A DNA stretch of 64,000 nucleotides. Source: UBA4582 sp047630175. GTDB lineage: Bacteria; Pseudomonadota; Gammaproteobacteria; Pseudomonadales; Azotimanducaceae. Position 1 is the stretch's first letter; each line of letters begins with the position of its first letter. The stretch is taken from assembly GCA_047630175.1 (NCBI GenBank), contig JBLHVI010000013.1:1-64000 (forward strand), read 5' to 3'. The notes below the pieces were generated by a model. The model worked only from the letters and a program-made list of their open reading frames with translations. It did no database searches and was not told the origin of the DNA. The translations under genes were made by a program, and so were the position numbers. Positions 6,882 through 15,530 of this stretch are shown here, piece after piece.

Positions 6882-9392
6882 GTGAGCGCTAAGAACTCAA
6901 AAAACAACGGCCAGTTCAGATCAGCCAGCAAGTTACCGCTGCTGGGATTCGCTCTCGCCTTCATTGTTGCCATTGGCCTAAGCATTTTTGTCGTTCAATC
7001 GACGCTCAATGAGCATTACCGTAATAGGATTATCAGTGACGCCGCAGACAGCCTGCAAGTGCGCCTCAATCTGCAATTGCAATCTTTGCTTAATCAGACA
7101 AACGGGTTAGCGACTAGCACCCGGCTGACCCAGCTAGTTGATGATGGCGACGCCACCGCCATTGCCCTCGAGGAGGCACGTGTCAGAGAAACAATTCCTA
7201 ATGCCTTGCGTGTCCGCATGATCAGTCTGGGTGAAGCACGGGTTGACAGAGACAGCCAACCACCATTTACCTTCACCTCCTTGGATCTGGTGAACCGCAT
7301 TGAAGCCGGCGAAAACGTCTTTCCCGAGGCGATTAATGCTAACGGTCGTTGGGTCATGAGTCTCGCTGCACCCATCAAACGTCCGTCTGAATCTACGGTA
7401 CATGGCACGTTGTTTTTGTATCTCGACATGAACGCTATTAGTGACGGTTTTAGCCCGCAGTTGCCCGGCGGTCTGAGACTGCTCCAAACTTTTAGCAACA
7501 GTCCTGGTATTGACATCATGGCTATTGGCGACATAACCGACAGCGACAAACAGGTCAGAGAGCTCGATAATCCCAACTGGCATCTGGAATTTTATCCCAG
7601 CAGTTCGTTAGTCACAGCTGTCCCCGCAGGCATGCTGCTATATTTTGTGCCTGCACTGGCGGCTTTACTTATCGCACTCAGCCTGACGATGATAGGAATT
7701 GCTCGCTTTGCGGCGTCGCTAACATCAGACCTTGAGCATCTCGAGCGACAGATACTAGATGCCGCTGCTGGCAACTACCAGCAATCAAAGACTTACTCGA
7801 TAGCAGCCTTCAATGCACTTGATCAGCAACTAAAACAATTTGGCAAAGTGCCACCGCCGAGCAAGCAATCCCTGCCTGAAAGCAGTGTCTTGGAGGCTGG
7901 CGATTCTGCAACTAACGCCGCCATTGATCCCGTGTCACAGGTACCTGTTGCTGCTGAAATGGACCTGCTAGATACTGATGTGATGCCGGCCACAGAAATA
8001 CCGGCCGAACCAGAAAGTGTTGTGGAGACCGACCTCAGCCTTATTTTTCGCGCTTATGATATTCGCGGAGTAGTCGGACAGACCTTAACGCCTGAAGTGA
8101 TCTACAAAATCGGCTTAGCGATTGGTTCTGAAGCAGCTGAAACGGGCGAAACCTCAATGCTGGTTGGCGCCGACGGCAGACTATCAAGCCCCGACGTTAT
8201 GGGCACTCTGATTGAAGGGATTCTCGCAACAGGCATTGACGTCCTGAGCCTCGGCGCGGTGCCGACGCCGGTGCTATATTTTGGGACCCACACCACGCAA
8301 ACCCGCAGCGGCGTAATGATTACGGGCAGCCATAATCCGCCAGAATATAACGGCTTCAAGATCGTTCTCGATGGCAGAACTTTGGTGGAGACGGATATTG
8401 CTCGACTCTATGAAAGGTTTCTTTCTGAAGATTTCAGCAGCGGCGCCGGGACGTTAACCGAAATAGATATCAGAGAGGATTATATTGATGCCATTGCAGA
8501 CGACATCGTTGTCGCAAAACCCCTGCGCGTTGTCGTTGATTGCGGCAACGGTATCGCTGGAGAGATTGCACCAGACGTTTTCATGAATCTTGGCTGCGAA
8601 GTCATCCCACTCTACTGCGAAGTCGATGGTAATTTCCCCAACCATCACCCGGACCCAACCGTTGCAGCTAATCTTGCAGACCTGATTCTGACAGTAAAAT
8701 CCCAGCAAGCAGATATCGGTATCGCCTTAGACGGCGACGGTGATCGGCTAGTCGCAGTCACGGGCAGTGGCGAAATCGTATCACCCGACTTGCTACTCAT
8801 GCTATTCGCTAAAGATGTAGTATCGCGCAACCCGGGCTCAGATGTCGTGTATGACGTCAAATGTACCCGCCATCTCAACAGCATCATTAGTGGCTTTGGT
8901 GGTAGACCCATCATTTGCCGAAGTGGACACTCTTACCTTAAAGAAAAAATGACAGAAACCGATGCAGTGCTCGGTGGTGAATTTTCTGGTCACATCTGTT
9001 TCAAAGAACGCTGGTACGGGTTTGACGACGGCCTGTACGCAGGCGCGCGACTTCTAGAAATTGTTGGTTCGCAAACTGCTGGATTAGACCAATTGATGGC
9101 GGAATTTCCGCAAACTGTCTCCACACCCGAAATTCAAATTCCCATCAGCGATTCCGTCAAGTTTCGTATTGTTGACGCGCTGATCGATAACAATCAATTT
9201 GATGATGGTAGCATTTCACTGATCGATGGCATTCGAGTTGACTACTCTGACGGGTGGGGTCTGGTGCGCGCATCCAACACAAGCCCATGCCTTACATTAC
9301 GATTCGAAGCAGACGACACGACCAGTCTGAATAGAATACAGAACCTGTTTCGAGAAAACCTGCTAAGTATTGATGAGGGTCTCCAATTTTAG
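6882..9392 (+). CDS. algC: Long membrane-anchored phosphomannomutase/phosphoglucomutase (AlgC type)
   Basis: The C-terminal half (from about residue 383) is a complete alpha-D-phosphohexomutase: FRAYDIRG, the phosphoserine loop TGSHNPPEYNGF near residue 481, the metal loop DGDGDR near 616, the sugar loop GEFSGH near 699 and phosphate-binding RASNTSP near 796. It interconverts mannose- or glucose-6-phosphate and the 1-phosphates for exopolysaccharide and LPS precursors. The N-terminal 380 residues hold two membrane segments (about 17-38 and 243-272) flanking a likely periplasmic domain, then a polar linker. The start is GTG at 6882 behind AGGGGG. Long AlgC forms with such an extension occur in Pseudomonas; the role of the extension is not evident from the sequence. 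Confidence 0.92.
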   Translation: MSAKNSKNNGQFRSASKLPLLGFALAFIVAIGLSIFVVQSTLNEHYRNRIISDAADSLQVRLNLQLQSLLNQTNGLATSTRLTQLVDDGDATAIALEEARVRETIPNALRVRMISLGEARVDRDSQPPFTFTSLDLVNRIEAGENVFPEAINANGRWVMSLAAPIKRPSESTVHGTLFLYLDMNAISDGFSPQLPGGLRLLQTFSNSPGIDIMAIGDITDSDKQVRELDNPNWHLEFYPSSSLVTAVPAGMLLYFVPALAALLIALSLTMIGIARFAASLTSDLEHLERQILDAAAGNYQQSKTYSIAAFNALDQQLKQFGKVPPPSKQSLPESSVLEAGDSATNAAIDPVSQVPVAAEMDLLDTDVMPATEIPAEPESVVETDLSLIFRAYDIRGVVGQTLTPEVIYKIGLAIGSEAAETGETSMLVGADGRLSSPDVMGTLIEGILATGIDVLSLGAVPTPVLYFGTHTTQTRSGVMITGSHNPPEYNGFKIVLDGRTLVETDIARLYERFLSEDFSSGAGTLTEIDIREDYIDAIADDIVVAKPLRVVVDCGNGIAGEIAPDVFMNLGCEVIPLYCEVDGNFPNHHPDPTVAANLADLILTVKSQQADIGIALDGDGDRLVAVTGSGEIVSPDLLLMLFAKDVVSRNPGSDVVYDVKCTRHLNSIISGFGGRPIICRSGHSYLKEKMTETDAVLGGEFSGHICFKERWYGFDDGLYAGARLLEIVGSQTAGLDQLMAEFPQTVSTPEIQIPISDSVKFRIVDALIDNNQFDDGSISLIDGIRVDYSDGWGLVRASNTSPCLTLRFEADDTTSLNRIQNLFRENLLSIDEGLQF

Positions 9393-9401
9393 CAGCGCTA
9401 A

Positions 9402-9418
9402 GCGCCCACGCTGGGCGC
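9402..9418 (+). terminator. Hairpin between algC and argB
   Basis: GCGCCCA (9402-9408) and TGGGCGC (9412-9418) form a perfect seven-base stem around a three-base loop. The following sequence is A/T-rich (AAAGTATTTTAT) but not a clean T run, so this may be a weak terminator or a processing site that lets some transcription reach argB. Confidence 0.4.
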
Positions 9419-9476
9419 AAAGTATTTTATCGCAAAATCTATCTTCAACCATCAAAGATCGCCATAGGAAGTTTGC

Positions 9477-10397
9477 ATGACCCTGTCTATTGATGCAGCA
9501 AAAAATGTTGCAAAGGTCCTAACTGAAGCTCTGCCTTACATTCAGCGCTTCACCAACAAAACAATTGTCATCAAGTACGGTGGCAATGCGATGATCGATG
9601 AAAGCCTGCAGCGTCAATTCGCTCAGGACATCGTCTTGATGAAACTCGTGGGCATAAATCCTATCGTCGTTCACGGCGGCGGCCCGCAAATAGGCAAGGT
9701 CTTAGCAGCGTTAAATATTGAATCGAATTTTATCGACGGCATGCGCGTCACTGACAACAAAACAATGGACGTTGTCCAAATGGTACTTGGCGGAAGCGTA
9801 AACCCAAGCATCGTTAGTTTGATCAACCAAAGTGGCGGTAAAGCAGTCGGTCTTACCGGCAAGGATGCCGCTTTAATCAAGGCAAAGAAGCTGTTTATCG
9901 AGCGAGTCTCTGACGATCTTAAAACGCCGGAAATAATCGACATTGGTCAGGTCGGCGACGTTGTTTCCATCGATCGCACCATACTAGATTTGTTGGTTTC
10001 GAGCGATATCATTCCGGTTATCGCCCCTATCGGCGTCGGTGACAATAACGAAACCTACAATATCAATGCAGATTTGGTAGCCGGTAAAATTGCAGAGGCA
10101 TTGAATGCCGAAAAACTAATTCTGTTGACTAACGTTGCTGGTCTACATGACAAACACGGTCAATTGTTGTCTCGACTAACGGCAAGTCGCGTTGAGGAAC
10201 TCATCAAGGACGGCACGATCACCGGCGGCATGCTGCCAAAAATAGCTTGCGCGCTACGTGCTGTTAACAATGGTGTCCAAAGCTCTCAAATTATTGACGG
10301 CACTGTCGCTCACGCCGTCCTCCTTGAATTACTGACAGACGAGGGTGTGGGCACACTGATCACTCGCAACCCTGCCGAACTTAAACCCGCAGCCTGA
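9477..10397 (+). CDS. argB: Acetylglutamate kinase
   Basis: Second step of arginine synthesis: phosphorylates N-acetylglutamate. The 306-residue protein has the amino-acid-kinase motifs VIKYGGNAM near residue 30, VVHGGGPQIG near 65 and the C-terminal GGMLPKI. The longer N-terminus (about 25 residues before the kinase core) is typical of arginine-inhibited hexameric enzymes, which suggests feedback control by arginine; this is inference from the family. The start ATG has AGGAA seven bases upstream. Confidence 0.97.
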   Translation: MTLSIDAAKNVAKVLTEALPYIQRFTNKTIVIKYGGNAMIDESLQRQFAQDIVLMKLVGINPIVVHGGGPQIGKVLAALNIESNFIDGMRVTDNKTMDVVQMVLGGSVNPSIVSLINQSGGKAVGLTGKDAALIKAKKLFIERVSDDLKTPEIIDIGQVGDVVSIDRTILDLLVSSDIIPVIAPIGVGDNNETYNINADLVAGKIAEALNAEKLILLTNVAGLHDKHGQLLSRLTASRVEELIKDGTITGGMLPKIACALRAVNNGVQSSQIIDGTVAHAVLLELLTDEGVGTLITRNPAELKPAA

Positions 10398-10424
10398 AGT
10401 CACACACTAGGATCATCAACACTT

Positions 10425-11012
10425 ATGTCAGATCCAACTAAGATCTCTCGAAAAGACCAGATACTACAATCACTGGCCATTATGCTGGAAGAAACTCCGG
10501 GAGGTCGCATCACCACATCCGGCCTCGCCAAACAGGTAGGTGTCTCCGAAGCGGCACTCTACCGACATTTTCCCAGCAAGGCGAAAATGTTTGATGGCCT
10601 CATTGAGTTCATTGAAGAAACGATTTTCTCACGAATCTCCATGATACTGAATGATGAGCTGACCACAGTCGGCAAGTGTGGCCAAAGTATTTTTTTGCTG
10701 CTTACTTTTGCCGAGCGTAACCCTGGCATTACTCGAATTTTGACCGGCGACCCCTTAGCGGGCGAAACGGATCGACTCCGTATTCGGGTTGCACAGTTTT
10801 TTGAGCGTTTTGAAACACAACTCAAGCAGGTGTTACGTGAGTCGGAGCTGCGTGAGGGCACGCGCCCACAACTTGAAACTCAGGTCGCCGCCAATCTAAT
10901 GATGGCTGCTGCAGAAGGTCGTATCAGCCAATTTGTGCGCAGTGATTTTGCCCGCCTTCCGACCCAGAACTGGGAAGTACAATGGCAGGCCCTTAGCCGC
11001 GCTATTTTCTAA
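10425..11012 (+). CDS. slmA: Nucleoid occlusion factor SlmA (TetR family)
   Basis: TetR-fold DNA-binding protein that, when bound to its palindromic sites on the chromosome, disrupts FtsZ polymers so that division does not cut the nucleoid. The N-terminal helix-turn-helix is visible (ITTSGLAKQVGVSEAALYRH, about residues 28-47), followed by FPSKAKMFDGLIEF. Length 195 fits the family (E. coli 198). Genome position near pyrE, dut and coaBC is the same as in E. coli, which supports slmA over a generic TetR regulator. Candidate binding sites are listed at 32290, 43290, 52094 and 56912. Confidence 0.93.
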   Translation: MSDPTKISRKDQILQSLAIMLEETPGGRITTSGLAKQVGVSEAALYRHFPSKAKMFDGLIEFIEETIFSRISMILNDELTTVGKCGQSIFLLLTFAERNPGITRILTGDPLAGETDRLRIRVAQFFERFETQLKQVLRESELREGTRPQLETQVAANLMMAAAEGRISQFVRSDFARLPTQNWEVQWQALSRAIF

Positions 11013-11032
11013 ATAGCGTTTCGCTGGCTGTG

Positions 11033-11734
11033 TCAACCGCGTGGAGGAATACCGTAGAGCTTAGTGACGCGCGCTAAGTCGGACGCGAAAGAAGCGGTAA
11101 TGTCAGACAACTCCTGCTCTTTCTCGTTGATTTCCCGCGTGGCCTGAAGGATAAGATTCTCGATGCTGCGCATATGATCGATACGATCACGAGTGATTTC
11201 ACCCCCTCGGCGTTCGACATCAGCGAGTTCAGACTCGAAATTTCTTTTTTGTATCTGAAGACGCTGCAAGTTACTTTTGCTGATAGCAATATAGCCATCA
11301 ATGCTCGATAGCTTGGTGTCCCGTGCTCTGGTCACGTCTGCTGGCGTGCTGTAGATTCTCAGTAGGTTTTGATCCGCGATCTTGCGTTCGCGCACCTGTC
11401 GGTCTTTGGCTTCTGACTCAGCCAGCGCACTATCTCTAGCGCGAATCTCTTGTTCACTTAAGGCTCGCTCCACAACTTCCATTACGCGACCGTCTAAACT
11501 CAATATCGTGTAGCCGCCTTTGACGTAACGTGCTGGCACGTGGCTGTCGAGAACAGTCACACCATCTTCGCTGGTGTACTTGTACAATTCAGCCACGGCC
11601 ACAGGAGAAAGCCAGATCATGGATACAAACGCATACAGCAATGCACCGCTGCGCCAAGGATGTAACCATCGTGGCTGGGTCAACCCAATCAACAACACGA
11701 ATGGCTGAGACTGTGTAATTTTGGTTAGCAACAT
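11033..11734 (-). CDS. Secreted DUF4124-domain protein with C-terminal coiled coil
   Basis: A signal-peptide-like hydrophobic stretch ends at about residue 48 (SPVAVA, then ELYKY), after which comes a short domain beginning LYKYTSEDGVTVLDSHVP, the pattern of DUF4124 proteins. Residues 120 to the end are charged and heptad-like, consistent with a coiled coil. Function unknown; location most likely periplasmic. In Pseudomonas the corresponding spot beside pyrE holds crc (exonuclease III family), which is absent here. The true start may be later than 11734, because the N-terminal 25-30 residues precede the apparent signal peptide core. Confidence 0.7.
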   Translation of the reverse strand: MLLTKITQSQPFVLLIGLTQPRWLHPWRSGALLYAFVSMIWLSPVAVAELYKYTSEDGVTVLDSHVPARYVKGGYTILSLDGRVMEVVERALSEQEIRARDSALAESEAKDRQVRERKIADQNLLRIYSTPADVTRARDTKLSSIDGYIAISKSNLQRLQIQKRNFESELADVERRGGEITRDRIDHMRSIENLILQATREINEKEQELSDITASFASDLARVTKLYGIPPRG

Positions 11735-11757
11735 TTTCCCAAAAGAAAAGTAGTGGT

Positions 11758-12417
11758 TTATAAGTCTAGCTCAAATTTCGCCCCAAAATCTCGTTGATAC
11801 TGTCGAATACTGATCAATTGACGATCAAATGATGGGCTTTCTTCCAAATACTCGACGATCTGCGCTAACTTTACGACGCTAATGACCGAAATACCATAGT
11901 CTCGCGCGACCTCTTGAATTGCTGATAACTCGGCATTACCTCTTTCCTGCCGATCGATAGCGACCAACACGCCCACTGCTTCCGCTCCGGCCGCCTCAAC
12001 AATTGCCATCACTTCGCGAATCGCCGTGCCCGCAGTAATGACATCGTCGATAATAATAACACGACCCTGCAAGGCTGCACCAACTAGGCTACCGCCTTCC
12101 CCATGCGCCTTAGCTTCCTTGCGATTGAACACATAGGGGTAGTCCTGGCCGTGATTTCGAGCCAACGCGATCGCCGTCGCGCTCACTAGCGGTATTCCCT
12201 TGTAGGCCGGGCCAAACAATAAATCAAAACTCAGCCCGGAATCAGCCAAAGCTGCCGCGTAGTAATCACCCAGCTCACTCAGCGCCTGCCCCGTATTAAA
12301 GAGCCCCGCATTGAAGAAGTAAGGACTGACGCGCCCAGACTTCAGGGTGAACTCACCGAATCGTAAAACGCCTCTCGACAGGGCAAATTCAATAAACTTG
12401 CGCTGATAGGCCTGCAC
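11758..12417 (-). CDS. pyrE: Orotate phosphoribosyltransferase
   Basis: Forms orotidine 5'-phosphate from orotate and PRPP in pyrimidine synthesis. 219 residues with the PRPP-binding motif VIIIDDVITAGTAIRE near residue 125. The start codon is GTG at 12417; it shares one base with the rph stop (TAGTG), so the two genes are translationally coupled. The rph-pyrE order is the classical one, where translation of rph in E. coli influences pyrE expression. Confidence 0.97.
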   Translation of the reverse strand: MQAYQRKFIEFALSRGVLRFGEFTLKSGRVSPYFFNAGLFNTGQALSELGDYYAAALADSGLSFDLLFGPAYKGIPLVSATAIALARNHGQDYPYVFNRKEAKAHGEGGSLVGAALQGRVIIIDDVITAGTAIREVMAIVEAAGAEAVGVLVAIDRQERGNAELSAIQEVARDYGISVISVVKLAQIVEYLEESPSFDRQLISIRQYQRDFGAKFELDL

Positions 12418-13142
12418 TATAGAAGTTCCAGTGCAGATTTCTGCATAACGATCAGCTCACCGATACCTTTTTCTCCCAGAGCCAGCATTTCATCCAGCTC
12501 GCTACGGCTGAACGGCACACCCTCAGCAGTACCCTGCACCTCGATAAAGCGCCCATCTTCCGCCATGACAACGTTCATATCAGTTTCTGCCCGAGAGTCT
12601 TCATAGTATTCAAGATCAAGTACAGGCCGACCAGCCACAATACCTACCGAGACTGCGCCCACAAACTGCTGGAACGGGTTATGCGCCAATTTCATCTGCC
12701 GAATCGCATCATACAATGCCACGCAGGCGCCGGTGATTGATGCTGTCCGAGTACCACCATCAGCTTGAATAACATCGCAGTCGATACGAATCGTAAACTC
12801 GCCGAGACGCTTCATATCAACACAGGTCCGCAGAGACCGGCCTATCAGGCGCTGAATTTCCACGGTTCGTCCACTTTGCTTGCCCCGGGCAGCCTCACGA
12901 TCCATCCTCGAATTCGTCGATCTTGGCAACATGCCGTACTCAGACGTTATCCAACCCTGACCAGAGCCCCGTAAAAAAGAAGGGACCCCTTTGTCGACAG
13001 AGGCCGTGCAAATCACTCGCGTATCGCCAAACGCGATTAACGCCGAACCTTCAGCATGCTTATTGATATTGCGTTCTATCGTTACCGCACGCAAGGCATT
13101 CAGAGCGCGTCCGTCGGGTCGTTGTGGTGATTCAGTGGTCAT
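12417..13142 (-). CDS. rph: Ribonuclease PH
   Basis: Phosphate-dependent 3' exoribonuclease that trims tRNA 3' ends. The 241-residue protein starts with RPDGRALNALRAV after a short lead and retains the RNase PH core (HAEGSALIAFGDTRVICTAS near residue 30, DVIQADGGTRTASITGACVA near 122). No truncation is seen, unlike the frameshifted rph of E. coli K-12. It is divergent from yicC, with 132 bases between them that must hold both promoters. Confidence 0.97.
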   Translation of the reverse strand: MTTESPQRPDGRALNALRAVTIERNINKHAEGSALIAFGDTRVICTASVDKGVPSFLRGSGQGWITSEYGMLPRSTNSRMDREAARGKQSGRTVEIQRLIGRSLRTCVDMKRLGEFTIRIDCDVIQADGGTRTASITGACVALYDAIRQMKLAHNPFQQFVGAVSVGIVAGRPVLDLEYYEDSRAETDMNVVMAEDGRFIEVQGTAEGVPFSRSELDEMLALGEKGIGELIVMQKSALELL

Positions 13143-13274
13143 TGAAATTCCTTATTGAGGGTAAAAAGAGGAGCCGCGCGTGAAGGCCGTTTGTAAAGAG
13201 CACAGTCAATCAGCCATCACTCGTCAAACTCTATTATACTGTGCAGCTTCGAATAAGCACCCGGCACCTAAATT

Positions 13275-14132
13275 ATGACCCATAGTATGACTGCTTTCGC
13301 ACGTCGCGAGTCGATCGGTATCTCGTGGGAGATCCGCAGCGTGAATCATCGCTATCTTGACCACACATTCAAAATACCTGAGCAGTTTCGTAGTCTCGAA
13401 ATCGCCCTACGTGATCTGCTCAAACAGCAAGTATCACGCGGTAAGATTGACTGTCTGTTGCGCCTCACTAGTGCTGCAGACTTAGATACCAGCTTGCAAA
13501 TCAATGATGCCCAAGTTCACCGGTTGCGCAATGCCCTCGACGAAATTGAGCAGGTTATCGGCAACACCGCGCCATTAAACGCGTTGGATATCCTCCGTTT
13601 TCCTGGCATCCTCGACCCTACCCCGTCAATTGACAACGATGCGTTATTGGCTGACGCCAAGACTCTATTTGCCGCAGCGATAGACGACCTAATCGCTATG
13701 CGAGCGCGCGAGGGCAGGGTGCTAGCACAAATCATTAACGACAAACTTGGCGATTTAAAACAGCTGACGGCTGCGGTCAGGCTGGAAGCTCCGCAGATCA
13801 GCGCCCGGCAGAAAAATCGGCTGTTGGAGCGCCTAGCAGAGTTACAGCTGGAAGTTGATCCAAGCCGCCTTGACCAGGAATTGATCTACCTTGCACAAAA
13901 GTCCGATATCGTCGAGGAACTCGATCGTCTAGATAGCCATGTCGAAGAGATCCGCTCAACCATCACTGAGCCGGGGCCGAAAGGGCGACGTCTAGACTTT
14001 TTGATGCAGGAACTAAATCGCGAGGCGAACACCTTGTCATCGAAAGCTGTCGCAGCTAACACCTCGATTCAGGCCGTCGAAATCAAGGTGGTCATTGAGC
14101 AGATGCGTGAACAAATTCAGAATATTGAGTAA
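13275..14132 (+). CDS. yicC: YicC/YloC-type endoribonuclease
   Basis: The 285-residue product begins MTHSMTAFARRE, the YicC N-terminus (MxxSMTGFxR), and has the DUF1732-type C-terminus with EPGPKGRRLDFLMQELNREANT and SKA near residues 230-260. The E. coli relative is an RNA endonuclease linked to small-RNA turnover. It precedes gmk by about 175 bases, as in Pseudomonas. Confidence 0.95.
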   Translation: MTHSMTAFARRESIGISWEIRSVNHRYLDHTFKIPEQFRSLEIALRDLLKQQVSRGKIDCLLRLTSAADLDTSLQINDAQVHRLRNALDEIEQVIGNTAPLNALDILRFPGILDPTPSIDNDALLADAKTLFAAAIDDLIAMRAREGRVLAQIINDKLGDLKQLTAAVRLEAPQISARQKNRLLERLAELQLEVDPSRLDQELIYLAQKSDIVEELDRLDSHVEEIRSTITEPGPKGRRLDFLMQELNREANTLSSKAVAANTSIQAVEIKVVIEQMREQIQNIE

Positions 14133-14306
14133 CACTTTACACCCTCGGGCTTACCGCTAGAAAGTCGGCAGCAACTTTTTCCGACGCCAGAACAAATTTT
14201 GATTACACTAAATAAGCAGGGCACTCAAACCAACCGCTTGCAATAGCGCGTGGCTCACAAGCGTCGTATGCAAATAATTTATGAACCGGTAGAGGCGAAC
14301 AATTCA

Positions 14307-14942
14307 GTGACGAGCAGTCAATCCATCAGAGGTCAGTTATTTGTGGTCGCGGCACCTTCTGGGGCAGGCAAAACTAGCCTCGTCAAAGCCCTCTTTCATG
14401 CTATGCCCAGTATCGAGGTTGCCGTCTCGCATACGACCCGTCAACGCCGCAAAGATGAAGTTGACGGCGTGAACTACCACTTCGTTGACACAGCACAATT
14501 CAAACAATTACAGGCCGACGATGCTTTTATCGAATCAGCTCAGGTATTTAGCAACCTATACGGCACTAGTCGCCAGTCTATCGACAAAATATCAGCGACA
14601 GGGCGCCACACAATTCTAGAGATTGATTGGCAGGGCGCGGCGCAAATTCGCCAACGCGATCCGACATCCATCCATATATTTATTCTACCCCCGTCATTGC
14701 AAGCCTTGAGTGAGCGACTGCTGGACCGCGGACAGGACGACCAAGAGACCATTGAACAACGGATGAATGAGGCAATCAACGAGATGTCTCACTATAAAGA
14801 GTTTGACTATCTGGTGGTGAACGATGATTTTGATAAGGCTTTGGAAGATCTCCACCGAATCGTACAAGGGCAGGGGGAAGACCTCCGAGTCGCGGCACAG
14901 TGCGCCCGACGACCGGCACTTATCAAAGCCCTAACGTCCTGA
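14307..14942 (+). CDS. gmk: Guanylate kinase
   Basis: Phosphorylates GMP to GDP; supplies GTP and, with spoT nearby, connects to ppGpp metabolism. The P-loop APSGAGKTSLVKAL lies near residue 17, and the GMP-binding region SHTTRQRRKDEVDGVNYHFV follows. A GTG at 14307 with AGAGG upstream gives 211 residues, the family length. A GTG at 14250 (230 residues) and an ATG at 14268 are in frame, but their extra residues have no family counterpart. Confidence 0.95.
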   Translation: MTSSQSIRGQLFVVAAPSGAGKTSLVKALFHAMPSIEVAVSHTTRQRRKDEVDGVNYHFVDTAQFKQLQADDAFIESAQVFSNLYGTSRQSIDKISATGRHTILEIDWQGAAQIRQRDPTSIHIFILPPSLQALSERLLDRGQDDQETIEQRMNEAINEMSHYKEFDYLVVNDDFDKALEDLHRIVQGQGEDLRVAAQCARRPALIKALTS

Positions 14943-15086
14943 AGGCAGCTGGCAGTAAAGGGCTGTATGCATAAATTCTCATGGTCTACAACTAAAGATT
15001 GTGCGACCATCACTCTTTAGGTAAACTTCGCGGTCCTGCGAATAGGCCAACGGCCGATTCTTTGTCAGTAAAACCGGAGTAATGAA

Positions 15087-15365
15087 ATGGCACGAGTGAC
15101 TGTTGAAGATTGTCTGGAAAATGTAGATAACCGCTTTGAATTGGTCATGGTTTCCAGCAAACGGGCTCGCCAACTGGCCACCGGCGGCAAAGACCCTATG
15201 GTGCCTATCGAAAACGACAAGCCCACCGTACTTGCCTTGCGAGAAATTGCTGGTGGTTTTATTGATGCCAGTATTTTAAAAGAAGGCACCCAAGAAGAAA
15301 CTAATAGGTTAGGTATTGCCGCAGCACACCATGAATTTGAGACACCCACCGAACCCAGTTTCTAA
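15087..15365 (+). CDS. rpoZ: RNA polymerase omega subunit
   Basis: A 92-residue omega subunit (MARVTVEDCLENVDNRFELV, then SKRARQL), which assists assembly of RNA polymerase and forms part of a ppGpp site. The ATG has GGAG eight bases upstream. It lies between gmk and spoT, the conserved gmk-rpoZ-spoT order. A terminator follows at 15423-15450, so spoT may be partly uncoupled. Confidence 0.97.
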   Translation: MARVTVEDCLENVDNRFELVMVSSKRARQLATGGKDPMVPIENDKPTVLALREIAGGFIDASILKEGTQEETNRLGIAAAHHEFETPTEPSF

Positions 15366-15422
15366 ACTAGCCCCCATCGCGACCTCGCCGGGTCACTTTA
15401 CGCTGCCCGACGTTTATACAGG

Positions 15423-15450
15423 GCCCACTGCTGTGGGCTTGCTGTTTTTT
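15423..15450 (+). terminator. Rho-independent terminator after rpoZ
   Basis: GCCCAC (15423-15428), loop TGCT, GTGGGC (15433-15438), then a T-rich tail ending in six Ts (15445-15450). The stem is short but G+C-rich and in the expected place between rpoZ and spoT. Confidence 0.65.
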
Positions 15451-15530
15451 CTACCCAATCCTCCTCGTTCTAGGCATGTGGTGTTTAATTCCGCGAACCA
15501 CGCAGAAGTAGCCTCCCCGATGGAGACATT

